Source: DASXKD01 sp963734725
GTDB taxonomy: Bacteria > Actinomycetota > Actinomycetes > Streptosporangiales > Streptosporangiaceae
Length of the DNA stretch: 64,000 bases
Direction: 5' to 3'
Assembly (NCBI GenBank): GCA_963734725.1
Contig: CAVTIX010000010.1
Location: 62,001-126,000, forward strand
The notes under the pieces were generated by a model, which did not search any database, was not told the origin of the DNA, and saw nothing but the letters and a program-made list of their open reading frames with translations. Shown in pieces: positions 52,301-60,743 of this stretch (its first letter is position 1; every line of letters begins with the position of its first letter). A program made the translations under genes and the position numbers.

Positions 52301-53190
52301 ATCCACCCGTTCAGGGCCATCCAGCCGCCCAGCGCCAGCACCCCGACCTGGCCGAGCGCGGGGACCGCCTGGAGGGCCGGGTTGTACTTGGCCATCAGGC
52401 GCACCGTGCGCACCCGGGCGCCGTACAGCGCGGAGCTGGCGCCTTCGAGCCGCTCTATCTCCTGCGTTTCCTGCCCGAACCCCTTCACCACGCGCACGCC
52501 GGTCACCGCGGCCTCGACCACCTCCGCCACGGCCGCCGCGCGCTGCTGCGCGTCCCAGCTCGCGGGGAACAGGTTGCGCCGGGATCGCAGCGAGATGAAC
52601 CACAAGCTGGGCGCGACGGCGAGCGCCACCAGGGTGAGCACCGGCGACAGTATCGCCATGGCGATCAGCGAGCCGGCGAACAGGACCGCGTTGCCCATCA
52701 GCATCGGCACCATGGACAGCAGGCTCTGCACCATCGTGATGTCGGAGATCGAGCGGCTCACGATCTGGCCGGTGTGCAGTTCGTCCTGGCGGGTGCCGTC
52801 CAGGCGGGACAGCGAGCCAAGAATCTCCGTGCGCAGGTCGTGCTGCACGTCGAGGGAGAGCTGGCCGGCCCGGTAGCGCCGCAGGTACAGCGCGCCGAAG
52901 TTGGCCAGCGCCGCGGCGAGCAAGGCCACCGCCAGCGGCCAGATGGCGGCCCCCGCCGTGGTGGTAAGGCTGTCCACGATGTTGCGCTGGATCAGCGGGA
53001 TGGCGATCCCGACCGCGCTGACCACCAGAGTGCCGCTCACGGCGAGGATCACATTGCGCGGGTACCGCCAGCAGTACCCGGCCAGCCGCGCGATCCAGCC
53101 GCGCCCGCGGGCCGTGGCGCGCCGCGCGCTGGCTGGTTCCCGCGCGCGCTCAGTGGTCGTGTCTTGGTCTCTGTTCTCCGGTGTCTTCAT
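49318..53190 (-). CDS. Fused tandem ABC exporter (TMD-NBD-TMD-NBD)
   Basis: The 1290-residue protein joins two half-transporters that are usually separate genes. Module one has six membrane helices and an NBD with Walker A GTAGSGKST (about 390-400) and signature LSGGQRQRVALARAL. A linker rich in Ala/Pro follows (about 620-690). Module two has a further six helices and an NBD with Walker A GQTGAGKST (about 1075) and signature LSAGQRQLIALARAY with DEATAALD. In the first NBD Walker B is followed by DDATSAVD, where Asp replaces the catalytic Glu, so that site is probably degenerate. It likely exports a lipid or drug. ATG 53190 follows GGAG; 53229 is an alternative. Confidence 0.9.
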   Translation of the reverse strand: MKTPENRDQDTTTERAREPASARRATARGRGWIARLAGYCWRYPRNVILAVSGTLVVSAVGIAIPLIQRNIVDSLTTTAGAAIWPLAVALLAAALANFGALYLRRYRAGQLSLDVQHDLRTEILGSLSRLDGTRQDELHTGQIVSRSISDITMVQSLLSMVPMLMGNAVLFAGSLIAMAILSPVLTLVALAVAPSLWFISLRSRRNLFPASWDAQQRAAAVAEVVEAAVTGVRVVKGFGQETQEIERLEGASSALYGARVRTVRLMAKYNPALQAVPALGQVGVLALGGWMALNGWITLGTFLAFSSYLMAMVWPVRSLAMLVTLGQEARASVIRVFEVVDARPVVTDRPGAAALPPQTPGVEFDDVWFGYLPSQPVLRGLSLRVAPGETLAVVGTAGSGKSTISLLLPRFYEVGSGQVRVGGHNVRDLTQDSLRAAIGLVLEDTFLFSDSVAENIAFGQPDATREQVMAAARAAEAHEFIADLPQGYDTVVGEQGLTLSGGQRQRVALARALLTDPRILVLDDATSAVDPRVEADIHQTLRRVMRGRTTLLIAHRRSTLRLADRIAVLDEGQLVAEGTHEELLADCPLYRLLLAGPGDDAEGIDAGELGFYQDDPAEQDPDGAAPVRPAATVLRPAAGEPVAPPAAAVTGAAAREPAAPAPARSTSGRLGANASGSFLAGIPASPELLAQVDALPPATETPGVDTAAARAPDPHFTLRRLLRPFLIAFAVGLVLDGLDALASLAMPALVRGGIDHGIETGAVAVIGAVSLAALLITGADWVINAVQTTVVGRTGERLLYTLRVKIFAHLQRLGLDYYERELSGRIMTRMTTDVEALSSFLQTGLITMVNSVLLIVGVMAALLVINLALGLTVLAIMPVAIAATVVFRSKASVAYQDAREKVSAVNADLQENVAGLRVSQAYRREERNLERFAGRSDAYRRSRLRAQRYIALYFPFVQSLSILASALVLLVAAGQMSSGALTAGALIAYLLYIDMLFSPVQQISQVFDGYQQAAVGVRRIRELLHTPTSTPQAAHPRPAPRGRARIELQDVHFSYLGAGKQALAGVSLTVAPGETVALVGQTGAGKSTLVKLVARYYDVTGGRVLVDGADVRDLDLASYRHRLGVVPQEAFLFAGTVSEAIAYGRPEASDADIRAAASAVGAMDMISRLPGGFDHEVAERGRNLSAGQRQLIALARAYLVDPDILLLDEATAALDLVSEAAVARAAERLEAARTTLVVAHRLTTAARADRIVVLDQGQIVESGTHEELLAAGGTYASLWDAFTGDATLAA

Positions 53191-53253
53191 AGCTCCACGG
53201 AGCACAAACGTTTTCGCGGCGGGCGGCATTTCCGCGGCCGCGCGTTCCCGGCG

Positions 53254-53931
53254 TCAGGCGCGCGTGGGCGCCTTGGCCGCGCCGTACCCGGCCGCGGCGC
53301 CGAACACGATCAGCACGAACAAGGCGAAAGTGATCACGTGAACACTGGTGCACCACAGGCAGATCGCGCCGATGGAGAAAAGCTCCGCGTAGATCAGGTA
53401 GAGCACGAACAGGATGCCGACCACCATGGCGCCGACGCGCGCCCAGCGGAGCGGCGGCCAGGTAATCCGCCATGCCCAAGGGGAGTTGACGACCGCCAGG
53501 AACACGTAGAAGGCCAGCCCGAGCACGGCGACCGGGATGCCGAACGCGTACGATTCCGGGCTCGTGGTCACCTTCTCACAGTTGATCGTGCTGGTCGCCG
53601 GGCAGGCGAGCGTCACCGAGGTGTTGAAGTGGGCGATCGTCAGGTAGATGGAAGCCCCAAGGCCGCCGAGCGACAGGATCCAGGTGGTGAGCTGGAACCA
53701 CAGCGGCGGCGCCGCGGGCTGTTCCTCCGCGACAGCGGCGGCCTTGACCGGCGCCGCCGTCCGCGCAGGCGCCGGCCGGCCGTTCCCGGCGCGCCCGCCG
53801 CCGGGGCGGTTGCCCGGCCGCGGCCCTGTGGTGGTGCTTGCTTCCGGCCGTCCGCCGCGGGTGCCCTTGTCCCGGGACTTGGCGCCGCCGCTGGCCGGCC
53901 TGGCCGTGGCGCCCGGCTTGCGGGTGGCCAT
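53254..53931 (-). CDS. Vitamin K epoxide reductase (VKOR) family protein
   Basis: Bacterial VKOR oxidises periplasmic thioredoxin-like partners and passes electrons to quinone, driving disulfide formation. The 225-residue product has a long basic/Gly-rich N-terminal extension (1-75), then four to five membrane helices. It has both cysteine pairs of the family: Cys110 and Cys118 (LACPATSTINCEK) and the active CLWC at 191-194. The start overlaps the stop of the upstream thioredoxin-like gene by one base (TGATG), so the two form an oxidation pair. Confidence 0.92.
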   Translation of the reverse strand: MATRKPGATARPASGGAKSRDKGTRGGRPEASTTTGPRPGNRPGGGRAGNGRPAPARTAAPVKAAAVAEEQPAAPPLWFQLTTWILSLGGLGASIYLTIAHFNTSVTLACPATSTINCEKVTTSPESYAFGIPVAVLGLAFYVFLAVVNSPWAWRITWPPLRWARVGAMVVGILFVLYLIYAELFSIGAICLWCTSVHVITFALFVLIVFGAAAGYGAAKAPTRA

Positions 53932-54833
53932 CAGAGCCCGCTCTTCACGGCGGTGACCGCTGCCGAGTTGCAGACGTTAGCGGGCTGGTTGTTGGTCATC
54001 TGGCAGATGGCGCCGGTGATGTAGTTGGCCGCGCCGAGCACGCTCTGCGAGACCGGCGACGTCGGGTCCTTCAGCGCGGCGGCGATCTGGCTCCACGACT
54101 TGCCCTGCAGGGCCGCGGCGTCGTAGATGGGGCCCTTCATCACCTGCTTGTTGCTGAAGACGATGAACGGGTAGCCACGGGTGTTCGGGTCGGGCTCGTA
54201 CTTCGCCCAGATCGCGTTCTGCGCCTGCGTCGGGCTCTGCAGCGGGGCTTTGCTGACGGTCGTGGTCTCCACCGGGGTGAAGGCCAGGTAGGGGCTGTGA
54301 TAGCCGGACTTGTAGAACGTCAGCGTCGCGGTGTTGGGGTTGACGTCTGTGGACGAGGAGTGGATGCCGTGCAGCGGGGTGGATAGTGTGCCGAACCGGC
54401 TCAGCGCGACCGCCATGGACCAGCGCATGGCCGCGCAGTACGGGCAGTACTCGGCGCCGATGTAGAGCATCTCTGGCTTGCCGCCGGAGGTCAGCGCCGC
54501 GCCCGAGCCGGGGGTGAACGGCGGCTTCCCCTGGGTGAACGTGGGCACCGCGCCCTTGCCGACCTTGTCCAGCGTGGCGGCCGGCACCCCGGTGACCTGG
54601 CTGGCCACGCTGGCCGGGAGCGCGGTGCCGGTGCTCGAGGAGTTGCCCGAGCTGGACGGGGAGCCCTGGCTGAGTTTGACGATGATGAAGGCGAGGACGA
54701 TCACCAGGACGACGATCGTGCTGCCACCCGTGATCAGAATCCGGTTGCGCCGCTCGGCCTTGCGCGCCGCCTCACGCTGCGCCGCGATCTTCTCGCGGGC
54801 GCTTTGCTGCTTGATCCTGCTCGCCTTGCCCAT
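53931..54833 (-). CDS. Membrane-anchored thioredoxin-like protein (DUF929)
   Basis: The 300-residue product begins with a basic coiled segment (IKQQSAREKIAAQREAARKA), one membrane helix (about 33-54) and an extracytoplasmic thioredoxin-like domain with CPYC in YIGAEYCPYCAAMRWSM (about 126-133). DUF929 proteins of this kind stand with VKOR and probably act as its DsbA-like partner. The start is ATG 54833. The gap 54834-54958 to the PEBP gene shows no gene. Confidence 0.87.
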   Translation of the reverse strand: MGKASRIKQQSAREKIAAQREAARKAERRNRILITGGSTIVVLVIVLAFIIVKLSQGSPSSSGNSSSTGTALPASVASQVTGVPAATLDKVGKGAVPTFTQGKPPFTPGSGAALTSGGKPEMLYIGAEYCPYCAAMRWSMAVALSRFGTLSTPLHGIHSSSTDVNPNTATLTFYKSGYHSPYLAFTPVETTTVSKAPLQSPTQAQNAIWAKYEPDPNTRGYPFIVFSNKQVMKGPIYDAAALQGKSWSQIAAALKDPTSPVSQSVLGAANYITGAICQMTNNQPANVCNSAAVTAVKSGL

Positions 54834-54958
54834 CGCCTGTCCTCAAAAAGGTCCATTGAAACCCCCGGCCGCCCCCTATCGTAGGCGAACCACGGCCGGG
54901 TTTGAGCTTCGCCGCCAGGCCAGTCATGTACGGGGGATCACGGTTGTCCTGGTCCCGG

Positions 54959-55501
54959 TCAGTGGCCGAACACCGGGATAAGCAGTGCGCGGGCGATGGT
55001 GTGGAAGCGGAGGTTGAACCCGGCAACTGCGGGTGAGACGTTGGCGTCCACGCCCTGGCTGGCCAGGTCGTCCACGTCGAGCGCGTGCACGGCGAACACG
55101 TACCGGTGTGTTTCGCCCGCGGGGGGCGCGGCCCCGCCGAACGCCTTGACGCCGTAGTCGTTGCGCACGCAGAACGCCCCGGCGGGCAGCCCGGAAAGGT
55201 CACCGCTGACCGCGCCAGTGGCCAGTTCGGTGACCGAGACGGGCACATCCAGCAGCACCAGGTGCCAGAAGCCGGATCCGGTGGGGGCGTCGGGGTCGTA
55301 GCAGGTGACTGCGAAGCTCTTGGCCTCCGCGGGGAAGCCGCGCCAGCTCAGCTGCGGGGAAATGTTCTGCCCGGTCATGCCGAAGCCGTCGAACACCTGG
55401 GCATCGGACATCTGCTGCCCTTCGGCCACGTCAGTGCTCTCCAGCGTGAACGAGGGAACAGACGGCATGAAGTCGTAAGGCAATGGCGCGCGCGCGGTCA
55501 T
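54959..55501 (-). CDS. YbhB/YbcL (Raf kinase inhibitor-like, PEBP) family protein
   Basis: The 180-residue protein has the PEBP ligand-binding pattern: DGFGMTGQNISPQLSWRGFP, the conserved CYDPDAPTGSGFWHL, and the later GETHRYVFAVHALDV. PEBPs bind phosphorylated head groups; the bacterial role is unknown. No signal peptide is seen, so it is cytosolic. ATG 55501 was used. It is divergent from the propeller gene at 55736, and the 234 bases between hold nothing recognisable. Confidence 0.88.
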   Translation of the reverse strand: MTARAPLPYDFMPSVPSFTLESTDVAEGQQMSDAQVFDGFGMTGQNISPQLSWRGFPAEAKSFAVTCYDPDAPTGSGFWHLVLLDVPVSVTELATGAVSGDLSGLPAGAFCVRNDYGVKAFGGAAPPAGETHRYVFAVHALDVDDLASQGVDANVSPAVAGFNLRFHTIARALLIPVFGH

Positions 55502-55735
55502 AGCTCATCTCCATCGGTCGATCCGTCAGGCCGCCGGTCCTGCTCGTCTGGCCTTGCCCGGCGTGGCCACGCCTACGCTATCCACCGCCGCGCCTGGCAC
55601 GGGCGGCAAACCGTGTCACACGCCAGGGCCGCCCCATAATGCTCCAGCCAGCTCTCAGGTGGCCACGCTACCGTGGTCCGCGGCAGGGATTCGAGACAGA
55701 GCTACGGCAGCCCGGGAAAGGCGCGGGGCGAAGTC

Positions 55736-57292
55736 GTGAAGGTAACGCAGCGCTGGCCCACGTGGGTTCGCCGCCTGGCGTTCGCGGCCGTGCTGATCCT
55801 TACCGCGGCCACCCCGGGCATGGCGGCGACCTCATCCTTGTCCCAGTGCCAGCATTCGGGCTGTGAGAAGGCCGGCGCCGTGCGGTGGATCCGGCCGCTG
55901 CCCGGGTCCTGGACTGTGCAGAACGGGATAACGGGGATCACGCCGGCCACCGGCCAGGCGTACGGCGCGATGGGCGCGCAACTCGCCGCGATCGGTTCCG
56001 GGCTGACCGTTTCCGCCTACCGGGCCAGCACCGGCCGGCGGCTCTGGACGACCAGGCTCACCGGGTTCGCCCCCGGGTCGGCGATCACTGCGGTACGGGT
56101 ATGGCCGGGCGTCGTCACCGTCGGGGTCACGCCACCGGCTCCGGGCGCCAGCCCGGCGACCGCAACCACGCCGGCGACCGGCGCCACGCCCACACCGGGA
56201 TCCACGTTGTGGCCCGGGCCCACGCCGGCCACGAGCGGCGCGCCGGCGCGAGTGGCCACGCCGAACCAGAGCGCGCCGGCGCCAGGATCCACGCCGACCC
56301 CAATCACCATGCCGACGGAGGCCACGCCGAACCAGAGCGGCGCGCCGGCGCGCGGGGCCACGCCGTCGCCACGCGCCACGCCGGCTGCGGGGAGCACGCC
56401 GTCGCCGGGCGCCGCGCCCGCCACGGGCGGCGGGCCTGCTGCGGCCGGCGGCCCGCCGCGGCGCGAGGTGGTGCTCCGGGCCAGCACCGGGCGCCAGGTG
56501 CGTGCGTACCCGGCCGCCCAGTTCGGCGGGGCGGTTGCGGCCAGCCCTGGCGCCACCGTCGTCGTCGGGCCACACGCGGTGACCAGCTACGCCAACCGCA
56601 CCGGCGCCGTGCGCTGGAGCGTCCCTACCGGCCCGGTCCCGCAGGACTGGCAGGTGGGCGGCCGCCAGCTCTACCTCGCGGTGGCGGCCGACGGTTACCT
56701 GGGTTCCGCGCCGGTCACCGCGCTGCGCCGGATCAACCTCGCCACGGGAGCGCAGCGCGTCGTCCGACCGCACGGTTCGTCCTATGTCGGCACGCTCAGC
56801 CTCGCCTACCAGGGCGTCGTGGTGTTCTCCTCGGCGCGGTGGGCCAAGGCGTACAGCGGCAGCACGGGCCGGGACTTGTGGCAGTACCCCAATGCGCTGC
56901 CTGACACGGTCGACGCGGTCGCCAGGCGGCTCTACCTGCTTTCCGGAAATACGCTCATCGGGGTCGATCCGCAGACCGGGACCATCCTGGCCCGGGTCAA
57001 CGCCGCCTCCTCATCCGGGCTGTACGGGGTCCGCGAGGGCGCCGTTCTCGGCATCGACCACGGCGGGCTAGGCAAAGCCTGGGCCTACGACATCGCCACG
57101 CAGCGGGTGCTCTGGACGAGCCGGCCGCTGCCCTGGCCGCATTACTTCGTGGACCTGTCCGGCATCGGGGGAAGCGCCCCGCCGGGCGAGGACGCGGTGC
57201 TGCTCGCGGTCTGCGGCAAGGTTGGCCCGCAGCCGGCCGGGACTGCGCCGCCTCCGTGCGCCCGGCCCGAACTGGCCGTGGTCAACCGCTGA
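55736..57292 (+). CDS. Secreted PQQ-like beta-propeller protein with low-complexity insert
   Basis: The 518-residue product starts with a signal peptide (VRRLAFAAVLILTAATPGMA, cut near residue 30). A first propeller blade (AYRASTGRRLWTTRLTGF) follows. About 95 residues (roughly 135-230) of Ala/Thr/Pro/Gly repeats (ATPATGATPTPGST, APARGATPSPRATP) come next. The rest is PQQ-like blades (VTSYANRTGAVRWSVP, AYSGSTGRDLWQYP, IGVDPQTGTILARV). The insert likely loops out of the propeller. GTG 55736 is a tentative start; earlier in-frame starts exist from 55673. Function unknown; such propellers often bind partners at the cell surface. Confidence 0.75.
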   Translation: MKVTQRWPTWVRRLAFAAVLILTAATPGMAATSSLSQCQHSGCEKAGAVRWIRPLPGSWTVQNGITGITPATGQAYGAMGAQLAAIGSGLTVSAYRASTGRRLWTTRLTGFAPGSAITAVRVWPGVVTVGVTPPAPGASPATATTPATGATPTPGSTLWPGPTPATSGAPARVATPNQSAPAPGSTPTPITMPTEATPNQSGAPARGATPSPRATPAAGSTPSPGAAPATGGGPAAAGGPPRREVVLRASTGRQVRAYPAAQFGGAVAASPGATVVVGPHAVTSYANRTGAVRWSVPTGPVPQDWQVGGRQLYLAVAADGYLGSAPVTALRRINLATGAQRVVRPHGSSYVGTLSLAYQGVVVFSSARWAKAYSGSTGRDLWQYPNALPDTVDAVARRLYLLSGNTLIGVDPQTGTILARVNAASSSGLYGVREGAVLGIDHGGLGKAWAYDIATQRVLWTSRPLPWPHYFVDLSGIGGSAPPGEDAVLLAVCGKVGPQPAGTAPPPCARPELAVVNR

Positions 57293-57473
57293 TCCGGCGC
57301 CTTCAGGCGCTTTCGCCGGCCCGGGGATCACGCGCGCGGGGGACCAGCCGGCCAGCGCAGGCCGTATTGCACGAAGCCCCGGGAAGGTAGGACTGTGGGA
57401 GGCCCTGCCGGGGCATGTTTGCCGTCCTGGGCTGGTTGCTTTAGAGAGGGGGACTGACCGAAGGAGGCTTGCG

Positions 57474-58796
57474 ATGAGTGCGCGGCGCCGCCGTCCAGCC
57501 GACGGCGGACCCCGGGTGATCGTGGTCGGAGCCGGCTTTGCCGGCCTGGCGGCAGTGAAGGCGCTCGACCGCGCGGGCGCGCAGGTGATGCTGGTCGACC
57601 GGAACATCTACAGCACCTTTCAGCCCCTGCTGTACCAGGTGGCGACCGGCGGGCTGAATCCCGGTGACGTGGCATTCCCGCTGCGGGTGTTCGCGAGCAA
57701 GCATGGCGCCAGGTTCCGCCACGGCGAGCTACGGAGCATCGACGCGGCCGGGCGCCGGATCACGCTCACCGACGGCGCGGTGCTGGACTATGACTACCTG
57801 GTCCTGGGCATTGGGGTGTCCGCCGCGTATTACGGCGTGACCGGCGCCGCGGAGCACACCGTCGGCCTCTATACCCGCCGCGACGCGGTCGTGCTGCGCG
57901 ATCACGTCCTGGACCGGCTGGACCGGCTGGACGTCGCGGGCCCGGGCGAGGCCGTCAACTTCACCGTGGTAGGCGGCGGGGCCACCGGTGTGGAGCTGGC
58001 CGGGGCCCTGGCCGAGCTGCGTGCCCTGGACGACGCCTTCCCCGAGGTGGACCGGGCGGACGAGAACATCCGGCTGGTCGAGATGGCCCCCGCGCTGCTT
58101 GAGCCGTTCCACCCGAAACTCCAGGCCTACGCGCTCGCGGAACTGCGCCACCGGGGCGTGGACGTGCACCTGAACTCCAAGATCAGGGAGATCACCGAGG
58201 ACCGGGTGATCCTGGAGAACGGGGACGAGCTGCCCAGCGATGTCACGGTCTGGGCGGCCGGGGTGTCCGCGCCGGCCGGACTGTCCCACTGGGGGCTGCC
58301 GCAGGGCCGGGGCGGCCGGATCGAGGTCGGGCCCGACCTGCGGGTCGCAGGCCAGGACCGGATCTTCGCCACCGGCGACATCGCGCTGATCGAGGACCAG
58401 GCGCTGCCGCAGGTCGCCCAGCCGGCCATCCAGTCCGGACGGCACGCCGGGAAGCAGATCGCGCGCCTGATCGCGGGCCAGCCGACGCAGCCGTTCCGCT
58501 ATCACGACAAGGGCATCATGGCCACCATCGGCCGGCGCAGCGCGGTCGTCGAACTCCCGCCCGGCGTGCGGATCCACGGCACGCTCGCCTGGCTGGCCTG
58601 GCTGGGACTGCACCTGTTCTACCTGCTGGGCGGGCGTAACAGGCTGTCCGCCATGCTCAACCTGTCCTACCGGTACCTGATCTGGGGCCACGGCGGCGGC
58701 GTGATCGTCGGCGACGACCCGGCCGCCGCCCTGCCCGGCGGGCCGCCGCAGCTGCTGCCGGGTGCCGCGGCGGGTTCCGGGCGGCCGTCCCGGTGA
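57474..58796 (+). CDS. ndh: Type II NADH dehydrogenase (NDH-2)
   Basis: It passes electrons from NADH to quinone without pumping protons. The 440-residue flavoprotein has the FAD motif VIVVGAGFAGLAAVKAL (about 15-31), the NADH-binding VNFTVVGGGATGVELAGAL (about 160-178), ATGDIALIEDQ near the flavin and the C-terminal membrane-binding helices (LAWLAWLGLHLFYLLGG). ATG 57474 has AAGGAGG upstream. It is linked with the ATP synthase operon by function only. Gap 57293-57473 contains no gene, and no Rex-type box was found upstream. Confidence 0.92.
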   Translation: MSARRRRPADGGPRVIVVGAGFAGLAAVKALDRAGAQVMLVDRNIYSTFQPLLYQVATGGLNPGDVAFPLRVFASKHGARFRHGELRSIDAAGRRITLTDGAVLDYDYLVLGIGVSAAYYGVTGAAEHTVGLYTRRDAVVLRDHVLDRLDRLDVAGPGEAVNFTVVGGGATGVELAGALAELRALDDAFPEVDRADENIRLVEMAPALLEPFHPKLQAYALAELRHRGVDVHLNSKIREITEDRVILENGDELPSDVTVWAAGVSAPAGLSHWGLPQGRGGRIEVGPDLRVAGQDRIFATGDIALIEDQALPQVAQPAIQSGRHAGKQIARLIAGQPTQPFRYHDKGIMATIGRRSAVVELPPGVRIHGTLAWLAWLGLHLFYLLGGRNRLSAMLNLSYRYLIWGHGGGVIVGDDPAAALPGGPPQLLPGAAAGSGRPSR

Positions 58797-58815
58797 GTGC
58801 TGCTTAACTAGGACC

Positions 58816-59526
58816 ATGCCCCCAGCTGCCGAGAGGCCCAGCATGCCCGCGTCCCTGGCCCGCCCGCCGGCTACCCCGCCCGAGCGGCTGGCGGCGGGCC
58901 CGCTGGTGCTGCGCCGGGTAGAGGCCGATGACGCGGCCGTCATCGCGGCAGCGGTGGGCGCGAGCCTGGAACACCTGCGCCCGTGGATGGCATGGGCCAC
59001 GCCGGAGGCGGCCGACGTCAGGACTCAGCTGCTGCGGGTGGCCGAGGCCGACGAGCTCTGGGAGACGGGCGCCGGGTTCATCTACGTGATGATCGCCCGC
59101 GACGGGGCGCTGGACAGCCCGCCGGGGCCGGCCGGTAGCAGGGGCGACCCGGACGGCGAGTTCGTCGGGACGATCGGGATGCACCGCAGGGCCGCCGACG
59201 ACGCCGTGGAGATCGGCTACTGGATCGCCTCGGCCAAGACGCGGCGCGGCTACGCGACCGCGGCGGCCCGGGCGCTCACCCCGGTGGCGCTGGAGCTGTC
59301 CGGCGCCGGGCGGGTGGAGATCCACTGCGATGTGGCCAACACCGCGAGCGCTGCCATCCCGCGCAAGCTCGGTTACCGGCTGGACCGGGTAGAGGCGCAC
59401 GAACGGGAGGCGCCGGGGGAGCGGGGCCGCCGGATGATCTGGCTGTGGGACCCGCCCGGCGGGGCTGCGGGGGCCGAGTGGTCCACCGGGCCGGCGGGCC
59501 GCACGGCGCGGGCAGGTTCCCGATGA
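58816..59526 (+). CDS. GNAT acetyltransferase, RimJ/RimL type
   Basis: The 236-residue protein has the GNAT fold with the RimJ-like start LVLRRVEADDAAVIAAAV, the LRPWMAWA segment, the acetyl-CoA loop region EIGYWIASAKTRRGYATAAARALT and IPRKLGYRLDR. It acetylates an N-terminal amine or small molecule; the substrate is unknown. ATG 58816 is tentative (58843 is an alternative). Its TGA overlaps the Sco1-like gene start (ATGA), implying co-translation with an envelope redox protein. Confidence 0.82.
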   Translation: MPPAAERPSMPASLARPPATPPERLAAGPLVLRRVEADDAAVIAAAVGASLEHLRPWMAWATPEAADVRTQLLRVAEADELWETGAGFIYVMIARDGALDSPPGPAGSRGDPDGEFVGTIGMHRRAADDAVEIGYWIASAKTRRGYATAAARALTPVALELSGAGRVEIHCDVANTASAAIPRKLGYRLDRVEAHEREAPGERGRRMIWLWDPPGGAAGAEWSTGPAGRTARAGSR

Positions 59527-60680
59527 CCGGCCGGCGCACGGCACGGGGCCGCCGTGCGTTGCTGGCCCGCGGCGCGGCGCTGGGGGCGTGCGGCCTGGCC
59601 CTGGCGGCGTGCACCAGCGGCGCGTCGGGGGCGTCAGCCCCGGGCGGGACCGGGCAGCCGGGCAGCGGCATGCAGGCGGAGCATAACCCGGCGCTGGACA
59701 CCGGTAGCTCGCTGGGCGGCGTGCGGGCCCCGGGCTTCCGGCTGGTCAACCAGTTCGGCCAGCAGATGGCGCTGAGCCAGTTCCGCGGCAAGGCGGTCGT
59801 GCTCGCGTTCGTCGACTCCGAGTGCACCACGATCTGCCCGCTGACGACGGCGAGCATGGTGGAAGCGAAGCAGCTTCTCGGCGCCGCCGGCAGCCAGGTC
59901 CAGCTGCTCGGCGTGGACGCCAACCCGCAAGCCACCAGCGTGTCCGACGTCATGGCCTACTCCCGGGCGCACAGCATGGTGAACCAGTGGGACTTCCTGA
60001 CCGGTAGCCTGCCCCAGCTCCAGGCGGTCTGGCGGGGCTTTCACATCGCGGTCCAGATCGAGCGCGGGATGATCGATCACACCCCGGCGCTGTTCGTCAT
60101 CGACCCACAGGGCCGCGAGCGGACGGTCTACCTCACCCAGATGAACTACGCCAGCATCACCCAGGCCGCGCAGATACTCGCCCAGCGCGTGTCCAGCCTG
60201 CTGCCCGGGCGCCCGCCACTGGCCAACCGCGGCTCGCTGGCGTACATCTCGGGCCTCACCCCGGCGAAGCGCGTCACGCTGCCCGGTGTCCCGTCCTGTT
60301 CGGTAACCCTGGGGCCCGGCCTGCCTAGGCTCGTCATGTTCTTCGCCACCTGGGTGGCGGAGACATCCGACCTGCGGGCGCACCTGCTCGCCCTCAACTC
60401 CTACGCGCGTGCCGCCCGCCACGGCCGCCTGCCGGGGCTGGTCGCGGTGGACGAGGCGAGCACGGAACCGTCACCGGCCACGGCAGCCGCCTACCTCAAG
60501 GGCCTCGGCACGCCGCTGCGCTACCCGGTGGCGGCCGACCCCACGGGCCGGGTCGCCGACGGGTACGGGGTGCAGGACCAGCCGTGGTTCGCGCTGATCT
60601 CGGCCACCGGGAAGGTCATCTGGAAGCACGACGGCTGGCTGGGCGCCCGGGCGCTGGAGGCCGCAGCGCGCCGGACCTGA
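59523..60680 (+). CDS. Sco1/SenC-type lipoprotein with a second, cysteine-less thioredoxin-like domain
   Basis: The 385-residue product has a Tat-like or Sec signal with lipobox LALAAC (Cys30). A Sco1 domain with the copper motif CTTIC (Cys101, Cys105) and the third ligand His186 in IDHTPALFVID follows. Sco proteins deliver copper to cytochrome oxidase or reduce disulfides. From about 250 a further thioredoxin-like domain follows (LVMFFATWVAETSDLR, then ATGKVIWKHDGWLG). Where an active CXXC would follow FFATW, the residues are VAET, so this second domain has lost its redox site. It would act as a binding module. It is coupled to the GNAT gene. Confidence 0.87.
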   Translation: MTGRRTARGRRALLARGAALGACGLALAACTSGASGASAPGGTGQPGSGMQAEHNPALDTGSSLGGVRAPGFRLVNQFGQQMALSQFRGKAVVLAFVDSECTTICPLTTASMVEAKQLLGAAGSQVQLLGVDANPQATSVSDVMAYSRAHSMVNQWDFLTGSLPQLQAVWRGFHIAVQIERGMIDHTPALFVIDPQGRERTVYLTQMNYASITQAAQILAQRVSSLLPGRPPLANRGSLAYISGLTPAKRVTLPGVPSCSVTLGPGLPRLVMFFATWVAETSDLRAHLLALNSYARAARHGRLPGLVAVDEASTEPSPATAAAYLKGLGTPLRYPVAADPTGRVADGYGVQDQPWFALISATGKVIWKHDGWLGARALEAAARRT

Positions 60681-60743
60681 TCTCCTGGGCCCGAAGGGAC
60701 GGCCAGCGACGAGGCGGAACTGCTGGCGACGAAGGCGGGACGG

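Noticed and set aside
50764..54024. Open frame of 1086 codons on the plus strand
   Set aside because: It lies antisense to the ABC transporter and VKOR genes, is rich in Arg, Gly and His, and has no domain; a GC-rich shadow frame.
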